Below, piece after piece: positions 45,682-53,995 of a DNA stretch of 64,000 bases. Source of the stretch: Campylobacter sp. CCUG 57310 (GTDB lineage: Bacteria > Campylobacterota > Campylobacteria > Campylobacterales > Campylobacteraceae). How positions within the stretch are numbered: position 1 is the stretch's first letter; each line of letters starts with the position of its first letter. The position numbers were made by a program, and so were the translations under genes. The stretch spans positions 806,001 through 870,000 of the forward strand of contig NZ_CP053845.1 of NCBI RefSeq assembly GCF_013201975.1. Reading direction: 5' to 3'. The notes below the pieces were generated by a model that was not told the origin of the DNA, made no database searches, and saw nothing but the letters and a program-made list of their open reading frames with translations.

Positions 45682-46863
45682 ATGCTACTAAATACATTTG
45701 CTCCGCCGTTTAGTCTGGTAGGCGGATACTTTATCGTGGGGATTTTGCTCCTGCTTGCAAGCGTGTTTGTATTTTTCGGAGTTGATTTAAATGCTCTTAC
45801 AAGCCTTAAAACCGCCGGATTTTTCCACGTATATCTTGTTGGCTTTGTAATGAGCATCATCATCGGCGCGCTCTATCAGCTTACGTCAGTTATACTTGAA
45901 AAGGCGTTTTTCACTATAAAATTTGCTTTTTTAAATTTGTTCTTATATGCGGCAGGCGTTTTGGTGCTCAGTCTTGGGATGTATCTTGAGAAAATGGCGC
46001 TTATCCATGCCGGAGGTGGGATTTTATTTATCGCGCTGCTCTTTTTTACCGTTACTTACGCGCTTAGCTTTTTAGGCGCTAAAAAGGGTGGTTTGGCTGT
46101 GGTTGCGCTGCTTATCTCGGCTCTGTTTTTGCTTGTGGGAGTAGTGCTTGGATTTATACTTATCTTGATACTATCAGGTAAATTTGCGCTTGATTTTGAG
46201 CTTGTTTTGCACTATCACATCTACTTTGTGCTTGGTTTTATATTTTTGATCATAGTAGGCGTTGCAAGCGTGCTTTTGCCTATGTTTGCTCTTGTGCATG
46301 ATCTTAAATTTTATCTTAGCAAGCTATCTATAGCACTATTTTTGGCTGGCGGCGTGGCGCTTAAATTTAGCCTTGAGATAACTTTTGTTTTGATAACTTT
46401 GAGTGTGATTTGCTTTTTGATTGAAGCTCTTTTGATACTTAAAAAAAGAGTTAGAAAGGCTTATGACTACTGGAATTTAAATGTCTTTTTTGCTCTTGTT
46501 TGGCTCTTTGTCTGCATAGTTTGCATAGCTCTTGAAAAAATAGAATTTGCCGTATTTACGCTTACTTTTGGATTTTTATATGCCTTTATTGTCGGACATC
46601 TTTATAAGATTATGCCGTTTTTGATATGGTATCACTATGTAGCGAAATTTGTAGGCAAGGTCAAGGTGCCTTTGCTTGATGATATGATGATAAAGTGGGT
46701 GGCAAATTTATCTTTGGCACTTCAGACGGCTTCGGTTGCGGCTTATTTTGGTGGCTTAAATTTGCTAAGTCAAATTTGTCTTGCATTGAGCGTAGTGCTA
46801 GTTGTGGTTAATGTAATAAACTTTTTTAAATATACTAAATTCGGAGTTCAAAATGAAGGATAA
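45682..46863 (+). CDS. His-rich multi-helix membrane protein, possible haem/metal protein
   Basis: A protein of 393 residues with 11-12 hydrophobic segments. Histidines sit inside or at the ends of helices: GFFHVYLVGF (about 50), HYHIYFVLGF (about 173), then GHLYKIMPFLIWYHYV (about 310-325). This pattern recalls NnrS and the haem-copper oxidase subunit I fold, in which such residues bind haem or copper. The CuB/haem ligand set is not complete enough to call an oxidase. The gene abuts the DUF2249 gene and overlaps the DUF59 gene by 11 bases. Function is unknown; a link to nitric oxide, haem or copper is an inference. Confidence 0.65.
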   Translation: MLLNTFAPPFSLVGGYFIVGILLLLASVFVFFGVDLNALTSLKTAGFFHVYLVGFVMSIIIGALYQLTSVILEKAFFTIKFAFLNLFLYAAGVLVLSLGMYLEKMALIHAGGGILFIALLFFTVTYALSFLGAKKGGLAVVALLISALFLLVGVVLGFILILILSGKFALDFELVLHYHIYFVLGFIFLIIVGVASVLLPMFALVHDLKFYLSKLSIALFLAGGVALKFSLEITFVLITLSVICFLIEALLILKKRVRKAYDYWNLNVFFALVWLFVCIVCIALEKIEFAVFTLTFGFLYAFIVGHLYKIMPFLIWYHYVAKFVGKVKVPLLDDMMIKWVANLSLALQTASVAAYFGGLNLLSQICLALSVVLVVVNVINFFKYTKFGVQNEG

Positions 46864-47143
46864 AATTTATAAGGCGCTTTCAAATATAGTTGATCCTGAA
46901 GTGGGATTTGATATAGTGTCTTTGGGGCTTATATATGATGTTGAGGAAAATGATGGCAGGGCAGTTGTTACGATGACGCTTTCAACGCGTTCTTGCCCAC
47001 TTCACGAACTCATCTTGGGTTGGGTTGAAAATGCAACGCTTGGAGTTGAGGGTGTAAAAGAGTGCGAGATAAATTTAGTCTGGGAGCCGGCTTGGAATAT
47101 CTCAATGGCAAGCGATGAGGTAAAAGCGGCTCTTGGAGCATGA
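46853..47143 (+). CDS. DUF59/MIP18-family iron-sulfur assembly-type protein
   Basis: A protein of 96 residues typical of the MIP18/SufT/PaaD group: IVDPEVGFDIVSLGLIYDV at the start and the conserved cysteine in TRSCPLH, then WEPAWNISMAS. Members help assemble or transfer iron-sulfur clusters. It overlaps the upstream membrane protein gene by 11 bases. The position suggests that the cluster acceptor is something in or near this operon, but no Fe-S protein is encoded next to it. A terminator follows at 47161-47192. Confidence 0.87.
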   Translation: MKDKIYKALSNIVDPEVGFDIVSLGLIYDVEENDGRAVVTMTLSTRSCPLHELILGWVENATLGVEGVKECEINLVWEPAWNISMASDEVKAALGA

Positions 47144-47160
47144 CATATAAGCATTTAATG

Positions 47161-47192
47161 GCCCAAATTTGTCTCATATATTAAATTTGGGC
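47161..47192 (+). terminator. Terminator after the DUF59 gene
   Basis: GCCCAAATTT (47161-47170) and its inverse AAATTTGGGC (47183-47192) around a 12-base loop, followed by a T-rich tract about 10 bases on. It lies 17 bases after the DUF59 stop. Confidence 0.75.
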
Positions 47193-47258
47193 TATACTAC
47201 TTCTTTATTTTTTAAATGTGATCAAATATATATTTCAGTTTTTAATTTGGAAATATAA

Positions 47259-47286
47259 AGATCCGCATTGGGTGATATGCGGATCT
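47259..47286 (-). terminator. Terminator after ftsZ
   Basis: On the minus strand AGATCCGCAT pairs with ATGCGGATCT around an 8-base loop, followed by TTTATATTT. It lies 14 bases after the ftsZ stop. Confidence 0.82.
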
Positions 47287-47300
47287 AGGGTTGAGGATTT

Positions 47301-48443
47301 TTAGTCCATTTGGTGTCTGATGTATGTCGGTAGTTCAAGTATGGCTTGAGCCTCTTCGCTATCATATCCACCGCTTACTTTAAGTCTTTCTAGTCTTTGG
47401 CTTAAGAACGGGTTGTTTGAGCCGTTTTGTATTGTAGTTGCAGGAGCAGGCTTTTTCTCGTTTTTGTTTCTAAAACCTGTTGCAACTATCGTTACTTGAA
47501 CTTTATTGTTTTCCATATTTTCATCTGTTGTAGTCCCGAAGATTACATCAGCATCTTCATCAACAGCTTCCGTGATAAGCTCCATAGCTTCGTTTATATC
47601 GCTAAACGGACAATCAGGGTGAGTTCTAAAGTGAACCAGGGCTCCCATAGCGCCGTTTATAGTAACATCATCAAGAAGAGGCGATTGTATAGCGTTTTTG
47701 ATAGCTTCTTGTGCAGCTTCTTCGCCGTCCGCTTCACCAACTCCCATTAGCGCCATACCTCTATGTTCCATTATTTTTTTAACGTCTGCAAAATCAAGAT
47801 TTATATCGCTTTTGCCCGAGTCAAGAACGATAGTGCTCATACCGCTAACAGCGCGGGTTAATACATTATCAACTATTTTAAAACTATCTTTCATACCTGC
47901 TTTTTTATCAATAAGAGTTAGAAGCTTATCGTTTGGGATAACGACTATGGAGTCACTCTCTTTTCTTAGCTCTTCAAGCCCCATATCGGCTAGTTTTTTG
48001 CGTTTTTTGCCTTCAAAGGAAAAAGGAGTGGTTACGACGGCTATTGTTAAAGCTCCTACCTCTTTTGCTACTTGAGCTATCACGGGAGCTGCACCAGTGC
48101 CAGTGCCACCACCAAGACCGGATGCTATAAATACTATATCTGAGTATTCAAGTGCGCTTCTTATCTCCTCGTAGCTCTCTTGAGCAGCCTCTCGTCCTAT
48201 CTCAGGCATCATACCTGCGCCTAGACCTTTTGTTTTTTTCTCGCCAAGCTGTAACTTGGTATAGGCTAGAGAATTTTCAAGAGCCTTTACATCTGTATTT
48301 GCTACAATTAGATCTATATCTACATCACCACCGTTTTCTCTTATCATATGATTTATCATATTACCGCCGCCGCCGCCAACACCTACGACTTTTATTTTAG
48401 CACCGTAAGTATTTCTCTTCTCTTCTACCGTAAAGCCACCCAT
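47301..48443 (-). CDS. ftsZ: Cell division protein FtsZ
   Basis: A 380-residue tubulin-like GTPase forming the Z ring. The GTP loop is GLGGGTGTGAAP (about residue 110), preceded by VGGGGGNMINHM and followed by NVDFADVKK-like synergy loop residues in DINLDFADV. The C-terminal peptide YIRHQMD, with a core like that bound by FtsA, ends the protein. The ATG at 48443 has GAGAGGA upstream. It lies 18 bases after ftsA, the usual order. Confidence 0.98.
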   Translation of the reverse strand: MGGFTVEEKRNTYGAKIKVVGVGGGGGNMINHMIRENGGDVDIDLIVANTDVKALENSLAYTKLQLGEKKTKGLGAGMMPEIGREAAQESYEEIRSALEYSDIVFIASGLGGGTGTGAAPVIAQVAKEVGALTIAVVTTPFSFEGKKRKKLADMGLEELRKESDSIVVIPNDKLLTLIDKKAGMKDSFKIVDNVLTRAVSGMSTIVLDSGKSDINLDFADVKKIMEHRGMALMGVGEADGEEAAQEAIKNAIQSPLLDDVTINGAMGALVHFRTHPDCPFSDINEAMELITEAVDEDADVIFGTTTDENMENNKVQVTIVATGFRNKNEKKPAPATTIQNGSNNPFLSQRLERLKVSGGYDSEEAQAILELPTYIRHQMD

Positions 48444-48461
48444 CTTATCCTCTCTTCTAAA

Positions 48462-49883
48462 TTAAAATAGTTGTGTCATCTTATGCCAAGTGCGAGATAA
48501 CCAGCTTTCTTTTTTCTCGTTGCTGATGTCTGCGATATTGGCCAACTCTTCTTTTGGATTGTCAAATTTCAAATCGTTAAAGTCAAATTCATCATCTAAA
48601 ACGCTTCCTTGAAATATCTTCTCACCGTTTTCTTCTTGTGTTTTTGTATCTTTTGATTTTCCGTCTTCTACTATGTTTCTTAATTTTTTATTTCTCGTTA
48701 TGCTTTCATCTTTATAACGCATTTTCTTTTCGGAATCTATCTCATATGGAGTAAAATATCCCGCCCCATACATGCAAAGTCCTATGGCACAAGAGTTGGC
48801 AGGATCTCTCATGATCTCGTAAAGCCCTTCCGTTTCTTTTGGTTTTGCTATGCGAACAGGCATATTGTCAAATATCGCAGAGGCTAAGTCTCTTATGCCT
48901 TCAAGCTTAGTCATGCCTCCAGTTAGTACTATGCCTGCTGCAACCGAGCTTTTATATCCGCTATCTTCAAGCATTTTTGCAAGTATCATAAGCGTCTCTT
49001 CGGCTCTTGCATAGATCACGTTTGATATCACGTCAAGCGATACTTCTTGAACTTTACCGTCATCGTTTATTGGTGGAATTTCAACTAGCTCATTGGCTCT
49101 ATTGATAAGTGAGCCGTAGTTTAACTTTATCTCTTCGGCTTTTAAAAGCGGAGTATGAAGTGCCGCAGAAAGATCGTTTGTAATATTTGCAGAGCCAACT
49201 CCTAAAAATTCATTATATTTTATAGAATTTCCAGAATGAACTATCATATTGCACGTAGCACCACCCATATCTATAAGAACGACTCCTAAATCTTTTTCGT
49301 CTTGATTTAATGTAGCAATAGCCGAAGCGTAGCTTGAAAGAACTATGTTGTCAGGCTCAACACCTGCTAAATTTAGAGCTTTTCTAAGATTGCTAAGTGA
49401 TGATTTTTGAGCCGTTATGATGTGAGTTTGAACCTCAAGTCTGCTTCCGTTCATTCCGAGAGGATCTTCTATATGCTCTTGATCATCTACTTTGAAGTTG
49501 TAAGGCAATATATGAAGCTTTTCGTAGTCGCTATGAATTTGCGCTCTGCGGTCTGATTCAAACATCGAGCGGTTTATCTCTCTTATGCCGATTTCATGAT
49601 CCGGTATGTTTACTACTCCGCTACTATCTACACTTTTGGTGTATGCTCCGGAAATAGATACCACTACTCTTTCGTAGTATGTTCCTGCAATCCTTTGAGC
49701 GTCTATAAGAGCGCTTTTTATCGATTTGGAGGCTAATTCTATGTTTGTTATGATACCTTTTTTGATGCCTTGAGTTTTTGCTGTTCCTATGCCTATTATC
49801 TTTAGTCCGCTCTCGTCGTGTTGCGCTATAACAGCGCAAATTTGAACGGAGCCTACATCAATACCTAAAATTTTGGTGCTCAA
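48462..49883 (-). CDS. ftsA: Cell division protein FtsA
   Basis: An actin-like membrane-linked protein that ties FtsZ to the membrane. 473 residues from TTG 49883. The phosphate-1 motif KILGIDVGSVQI is at the N-terminus, the phosphate-2 motif GVVLIDMGGATCN near residue 205 and the adenosine motif IVLTGGMTKLEG near 320. The C-terminal amphipathic helix (SWLSRTWHKMTQLF) is the membrane anchor. GTG 49889 lies in frame and overlaps the upstream stop, but AAAAGG at 49893-49898 is correctly spaced for the TTG at 49883, which gives the family-like start MSTKILGID. A polar stretch of about 80 residues precedes the anchor. Confidence 0.95.
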   Translation of the reverse strand: MSTKILGIDVGSVQICAVIAQHDESGLKIIGIGTAKTQGIKKGIITNIELASKSIKSALIDAQRIAGTYYERVVVSISGAYTKSVDSSGVVNIPDHEIGIREINRSMFESDRRAQIHSDYEKLHILPYNFKVDDQEHIEDPLGMNGSRLEVQTHIITAQKSSLSNLRKALNLAGVEPDNIVLSSYASAIATLNQDEKDLGVVLIDMGGATCNMIVHSGNSIKYNEFLGVGSANITNDLSAALHTPLLKAEEIKLNYGSLINRANELVEIPPINDDGKVQEVSLDVISNVIYARAEETLMILAKMLEDSGYKSSVAAGIVLTGGMTKLEGIRDLASAIFDNMPVRIAKPKETEGLYEIMRDPANSCAIGLCMYGAGYFTPYEIDSEKKMRYKDESITRNKKLRNIVEDGKSKDTKTQEENGEKIFQGSVLDDEFDFNDLKFDNPKEELANIADISNEKKESWLSRTWHKMTQLF

Positions 49884-49888
49884 AACCA

Positions 49889-51352
49889 CTACCTTTTATA
49901 ATAATGTTCAACTTTATAACGCTTTTGCAATGCGTTAGTTAGATCTTGAATCAACTCGTTATTTTTGAGGTAACTAACATTTTGTGTTATTACATCTTTA
50001 TACTCATTTTCTTTTTCACTATCAAGCAACTTTTGTTCCAAAATTTCGTATACAACGGCTTTGTTGTTTAGCATAACATAATCTTTTTTGTTATTGCTAT
50101 CAAAAACTTTACTAACAAATACGCTAAATTCAGTATCGCTTAAGCCATCAATCGCACTAACTATATCTCTGCTGATAAAGCCTATATCTTTTCCTTCAAA
50201 GCCGGTTTCAAGGAGTTTTTTAGCTTTTTGCTCTACTATTTTTTGCTCTTTTTCGGTTTTATAAAGCTCAAACACTTGCTCTCTTGCCTGCTCAAAAGTC
50301 ATAACTTGCGAAGGGATAACTTCTTCTAATTGCACAATTAAATAACCATCTTCGTGCTCAACAGGCTTTAGCACTTCTCCTGCTTTTGCGTTTTTTAATT
50401 CATCTACAGGAAGGCTTGTATCGTTTTCAAGTACTACAGACGAGCCGTCTTCTAACTTTAATTCGCCTTTTTTGATCTTTAAATACTCTTTAAGTGCTAC
50501 ATCTTTTGTCTTTTTTTGTTTGTAATCAAGCAAAACTTCTTCTTTGGTATCATTAAAATCTAGTATCTTATCCCACGGGTCTTTATATGAGCTTTTATTT
50601 TCGGTATAAAACTCTATTAGCTCGGTCTCATTTACATCAAAATTTACCGGCTCGATAAATTTTGTTTTTATTTTAAATTCCGTTAGTGTTTTGTAGCTGT
50701 TTTTATTAGTTTCCCATAGGCTCTTTAGCTCATTTTCATCAACTTTTATTTCATCTTCTAAAGCTTGAACTATCTGTATAGATACTCTATCTTGCATCAA
50801 GAAGCTTGCAGCCATTAAATTTGTATCGTTTTGGTTTGTAGGTAGGTTTATAGCGTGTCTTAGTTTATTAAGAAGTATGGATTTTTTAAGTCCTTTTTCA
50901 TAATCAGCTGGGCTTATCCTAGCTCTTTTTAAAGTTTCGTTGTAGAGATTTTTATCAAATTTTCCATCAACATGAAATGTAGTATCCGCTACGATGTATT
51001 TAACCACATCATCATCATTTACGCCTAAACTCAAATCATCTGCGAAATTTAGCAGTAAATTTTCTTGCACTAAAGCTTCTATGGCTAAATTTTCAAGCCC
51101 TAACTCTTTAGCCTTTTCTTCAGACATCTTTCCGTCAAATAATTGGTTATAGTATGAGTAAAATTCGCTGTATTTGTTTTGAAATTCTTGAATGCTTATA
51201 TTTCTGTGTCCGACTTTTGCTATCGAAGTGGCTCGATTAGTATTCATGTCGTAAGCCCCCCAGCCTACAAAGCCCGCTCCAACAAAGGCTATAGTGCTTA
51301 CCCAGATGGTTACGACGAGGTATTTTTTATGCTTTTGCATCCAAGTTATCAT
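49889..51352 (-). CDS. PpiD-like periplasmic chaperone (SurA-type N-terminal domain)
   Basis: A 487-residue inner-membrane anchored protein: cytoplasmic N-terminus MITWMQKHKKY, one membrane helix (about 12-30), a SurA/PpiD-type N-terminal chaperone domain (about 38-160) and parvulin-like segments (about 220-370), with weak match in the EDGYLIVQLEEVIPS strand. The active-site residues of parvulins are not clear, so it may act as a chaperone without isomerase activity. The end shares bases with the start region of ftsA, and the three genes to ftsZ are one unit. C. jejuni has the same order. Confidence 0.82.
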   Translation of the reverse strand: MITWMQKHKKYLVVTIWVSTIAFVGAGFVGWGAYDMNTNRATSIAKVGHRNISIQEFQNKYSEFYSYYNQLFDGKMSEEKAKELGLENLAIEALVQENLLLNFADDLSLGVNDDDVVKYIVADTTFHVDGKFDKNLYNETLKRARISPADYEKGLKKSILLNKLRHAINLPTNQNDTNLMAASFLMQDRVSIQIVQALEDEIKVDENELKSLWETNKNSYKTLTEFKIKTKFIEPVNFDVNETELIEFYTENKSSYKDPWDKILDFNDTKEEVLLDYKQKKTKDVALKEYLKIKKGELKLEDGSSVVLENDTSLPVDELKNAKAGEVLKPVEHEDGYLIVQLEEVIPSQVMTFEQAREQVFELYKTEKEQKIVEQKAKKLLETGFEGKDIGFISRDIVSAIDGLSDTEFSVFVSKVFDSNNKKDYVMLNNKAVVYEILEQKLLDSEKENEYKDVITQNVSYLKNNELIQDLTNALQKRYKVEHYYKR

Positions 51353-51475
51353 TTAGTTTCCTTTAAACTAACTAAAAATTTTATGTATTATTTTACCGAA
51401 TTTATGTGAATGTAACCTTAAATTCGTCGTTTTCAAGTAGAAAAATTTGCAATTTTACTAACATTTTTGGTTTTG

Positions 51476-52063
51476 TTAGTGACGATATATCTCATAAGAG
51501 TGAGCTATATGTAATAATTTACAAGTATTTTCAAGTATAGCGACGTCTTTTGCTAGTTGATAAGGAGTTCTGTTATATACGTATGCGCCATACCCCTTGA
51601 TGATCATTATGTTTGTTTTGTTCTCTATCATATAGCGATAAATTTCAGTATCGGCTCGCTCGTACCAGTCGTCAAATTGCTTTGGGTCGTATATGGGAAG
51701 TTCATGGTGCTTGACATATCCGAAATAATCCCTAGGGTGTATGAAAGTATGATTTAGAGTATATGCGGTGAGGTAAGGAGGCATGGCGTAGCATACGTAT
51801 TTGGCTTCATTTATGTTTTTGTAGATATTTAGGTGGATGTCAGAATCCAAGCTTGCATCGTTCCATCGATAGTCTTTTTTGGAATTTAGCATTATGAAAT
51901 CTTCCTCTTTGAGATTATCAAATATTGCATTTTTTTTGTTTATCAAAAATTGGTTGTGTTCTATGCGAGCAGAAATAGAGCCGTGAAAGACGCCGAAAAA
52001 ATTCTTTCTAAACATCGATAACGAAATTTTACTAAGCTCTGCGGAGGCGTATGTCAAATCCAT
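51476..52063 (-). CDS. Class II aldolase/adducin-fold protein lacking its metal-binding histidines
   Basis: A 195-residue protein with the overall class II aldolase pattern: FGVFHGSISARIE, INKKNAIFDNL and the AKYVCYAMPPYLTAYTL strand-loop-helix. In active members the last part reads His-x-His-Pro, and here it is Tyr92-Ala-Met94-Pro. The third histidine of the usual HHG is also replaced (IKGYGAYV). The zinc site is therefore gone and the protein is unlikely to be an aldolase or epimerase. It lies between ppiD and rsmH and is read on its own from a TATAAT at 52093-52098. Full length without frame breaks, so it is maintained, not a pseudogene. Confidence 0.8.
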   Translation of the reverse strand: MDLTYASAELSKISLSMFRKNFFGVFHGSISARIEHNQFLINKKNAIFDNLKEEDFIMLNSKKDYRWNDASLDSDIHLNIYKNINEAKYVCYAMPPYLTAYTLNHTFIHPRDYFGYVKHHELPIYDPKQFDDWYERADTEIYRYMIENKTNIMIIKGYGAYVYNRTPYQLAKDVAILENTCKLLHIAHSYEIYRH

Positions 52064-52092
52064 TCTTTAACCTTTTATAAACTTTTTTTGTT

Positions 52093-52098
52093 ATTATA
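52093..52098 (-). promoter_or_regulatory. Candidate -10 box for the aldolase-fold gene, divergent from rsmH
   Basis: TATAAT on the minus strand, 30 bases before the ATG at 52063. The same AT-rich stretch of about 60 bases must also carry the rsmH promoter on the plus strand. Confidence 0.5.
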
Positions 52099-52125
52099 CA
52101 TCAAATTAAATCATCAAGGAAAAAT

Positions 52126-53058
52126 TTGAATTCTCCGCATGTTCCTGTGCTACCAAGTGAAGTTTTGCAAGCTTTTAGCGATATAAAAGAAGGCGTTGTG
52201 GTTGATTGTACGCTTGGGTACGCGGGACACTCCAGTCTTATTTTGGAACAAAATGATAATGTAAAACTTATAGCTTGCGATCAAGATGATGAAGCCATAG
52301 AATTTTCAACAAACAAGCTTGCTAAATTTAAAGATCGCGTTAGTATCTTTAAGAGCAGATTTTCAGAAATTTTGAGCAAAGTTAATACTCGAGAAATTAG
52401 AGGAATTTTAGCCGATATCGGAGTTTCTTCTCTTCAACTCGATAAAAACGAGCGAGGTTTTGGACTAAAGAGTGATAATCTAGATATGCGTATGGACACA
52501 AGCGGAGAGCTAACCGCTTATGAAGTTGTTAATTTCTATCCCGAGCATAAACTCGCTCAAATTTTTAAAGACTATGGCGAGCTAACTAACGCAAAGCAAA
52601 TAGCTGCCAGTATAGCTAACGCAAGACATAAGCAAAAAATTTCAAGTGCTAGCGAGCTGGCTAGGATAATCGGTACAAAATCCCTTAAAAATAGAAGCGT
52701 TAGTCCCGCGATACTTGCTTTTCAGGCTATTAGAATCGAAGTAAATTCAGAGCTTACAGAGCTTGAAAATTTGCTTAACGCTATTGAAAATTCATCTATT
52801 AATGAGTGTGTAGTGGCGATAATCAGCTTTCATTCGCTTGAGGATAGGATAGTAAAAAACAGATTTAAAAAATGGGCAAAAAGCTGTATCTGTCCAGACG
52901 AAGCTATGCGTTGCACATGCGGAAATAACCACTCCATAGGTGAAATCGTCACAAAAAAGGCTATAATGCCAAGCGTAGAAGAGGCAAAACAAAATCCAAG
53001 AAGCAGTTGCGCAAAGATGAGAATTTTTAAAATTTCAAGAGGTAAAAATGCAAGATAG
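52126..53058 (+). CDS. rsmH: 16S rRNA (cytosine-1402-N4) methyltransferase
   Basis: SAM-dependent methyltransferase of 310 residues modifying C1402 in the ribosomal P site. Motifs: HVPVLPSEVL at the start, VVDCTLGYAGHSS as the SAM loop, GILADIGVSSLQLD, and FHSLEDRIVK near residue 240. The start is TTG at 52126 with CAAGGA 5 bases upstream. It overlaps the following small gene by 11 bases, as mraW and ftsL do in the dcw cluster of other bacteria. Confidence 0.96.
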   Translation: MNSPHVPVLPSEVLQAFSDIKEGVVVDCTLGYAGHSSLILEQNDNVKLIACDQDDEAIEFSTNKLAKFKDRVSIFKSRFSEILSKVNTREIRGILADIGVSSLQLDKNERGFGLKSDNLDMRMDTSGELTAYEVVNFYPEHKLAQIFKDYGELTNAKQIAASIANARHKQKISSASELARIIGTKSLKNRSVSPAILAFQAIRIEVNSELTELENLLNAIENSSINECVVAIISFHSLEDRIVKNRFKKWAKSCICPDEAMRCTCGNNHSIGEIVTKKAIMPSVEEAKQNPRSSCAKMRIFKISRGKNAR

Positions 53059-53332
53059 AGACGATCTGCTAGCCCTTCATGATGAAGAGCAAAAAGGCGA
53101 AGAGAATTTAAGCTTTAAAACGCTTTTAACCGTGTATCTTGCTATAGCGGTTGCTCTTGCTCTGTTTTTGCCTAAAATTTATATTACTAACCAAATTTAT
53201 TATCTTAGCCGCGATATAGCCGATCTGAGCGGTAAAAGAGACGTGCTTTTTGAGGAAAATAGAGAATTGAGCTTAAAGCTTGAGAAGATGAGATATAAAA
53301 ATCAAATTTTAGACCCGCTTCATCTTAAATAA
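53048..53332 (+). CDS. Small bitopic coiled-coil protein, FtsL-like
   Basis: A protein of 94 residues: acidic cytoplasmic N-terminus (about 1-22), one membrane helix (about 24-44, LLTVYLAIAVALALFLP) and a charged, heptad-like periplasmic helix (about 50-88, IADLSGKRDVLFEENRELS). The size, topology and place right after rsmH are those of FtsL of the divisome. Sequence identity to FtsL is not expected to be visible by eye. It overlaps rsmH by 11 bases; AGAGG precedes the ATG. Confidence 0.7.
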   Translation: MQDRDDLLALHDEEQKGEENLSFKTLLTVYLAIAVALALFLPKIYITNQIYYLSRDIADLSGKRDVLFEENRELSLKLEKMRYKNQILDPLHLK

Positions 53333-53359
53333 ACCGAGTCAAATTTAGGTTTATAAAAT

Positions 53360-53869
53360 TTAAATTTCGTCTTTTGATTGCGCTACCAATCTTTCTAGGA
53401 CATACTTTTCAAGATCTTTTTTCGGTATTTCGTTTTTTATGGCTTCGTTATAGATCATTTCGACTTTTGTGGAGTATTTTTCATACGAGAAATACGGAAA
53501 ATGTATAGCCCAAGCTCTTTTTATAAGCTCTTTGCTTATGGCCTTTCTCGCCCAAATTTTAAACATATCAAAACCTATAAAAACCGCTGCGGTTACTACG
53601 ACGGCACTGATTATGGATAGGTGAAAATCAAGTCTGGTAAAGAGGTGGTGCGTAAATAAAATCAAAAATCCCAATACAATTGCACAAAAAATAGCATATA
53701 CGATATAGGTTTTTATGTAGCGAAATTTAAAATTTAGCTTAGCCGGATCAATCAGCATACCTTCGTTAAAGAGGCAGTTTGACTCAAGCAGGTCGCGAAA
53801 AAGCACCGGTTGTTTTGAAACTACGAATATGTTTTGCAAAATTATATTTTTTAATTGATTTTCTTTCAT
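53360..53869 (-). CDS. Membrane protein of unknown function
   Basis: A 169-residue protein with two central hydrophobic helices (about 52-74 and 82-104) between polar ends. It has no signal peptide. The C-terminal 60 residues are charged and helical. I do not recognise a family. It stands alone, convergent with the FtsL-like gene, with a TATAAT box at 53901-53906. Confidence 0.72.
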   Translation of the reverse strand: MKENQLKNIILQNIFVVSKQPVLFRDLLESNCLFNEGMLIDPAKLNFKFRYIKTYIVYAIFCAIVLGFLILFTHHLFTRLDFHLSIISAVVVTAAVFIGFDMFKIWARKAISKELIKRAWAIHFPYFSYEKYSTKVEMIYNEAIKNEIPKKDLEKYVLERLVAQSKDEI

Positions 53870-53900
53870 ATTTTCACTTTTTATTCAAATTGTAAGCCTG

Positions 53901-53906
53901 ATTATA
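53901..53906 (-). promoter_or_regulatory. Candidate -10 box for the unknown membrane protein gene
   Basis: GATATAATCAGG on the minus strand, 31 bases before the ATG at 53869. Confidence 0.55.
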
Positions 53907-53995
53907 TCAAATTCTTGCGATAAATTTGTCTAAACTATTTAAATTTTAGAAATTTAGAAAGAGCTAGAAAGATTTAGAGTTGTTTGCTTATATCA

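Noticed and set aside
45682-46863. Cytochrome oxidase subunit I
   Set aside because: The histidine pattern is suggestive, but the full set of haem and CuB ligands and the usual length of over 450 residues are absent.
51476-52063. Pseudogene of a class II aldolase
   Set aside because: The frame is intact and full length with its own promoter; only the active-site residues are replaced, which fits a maintained non-catalytic protein.
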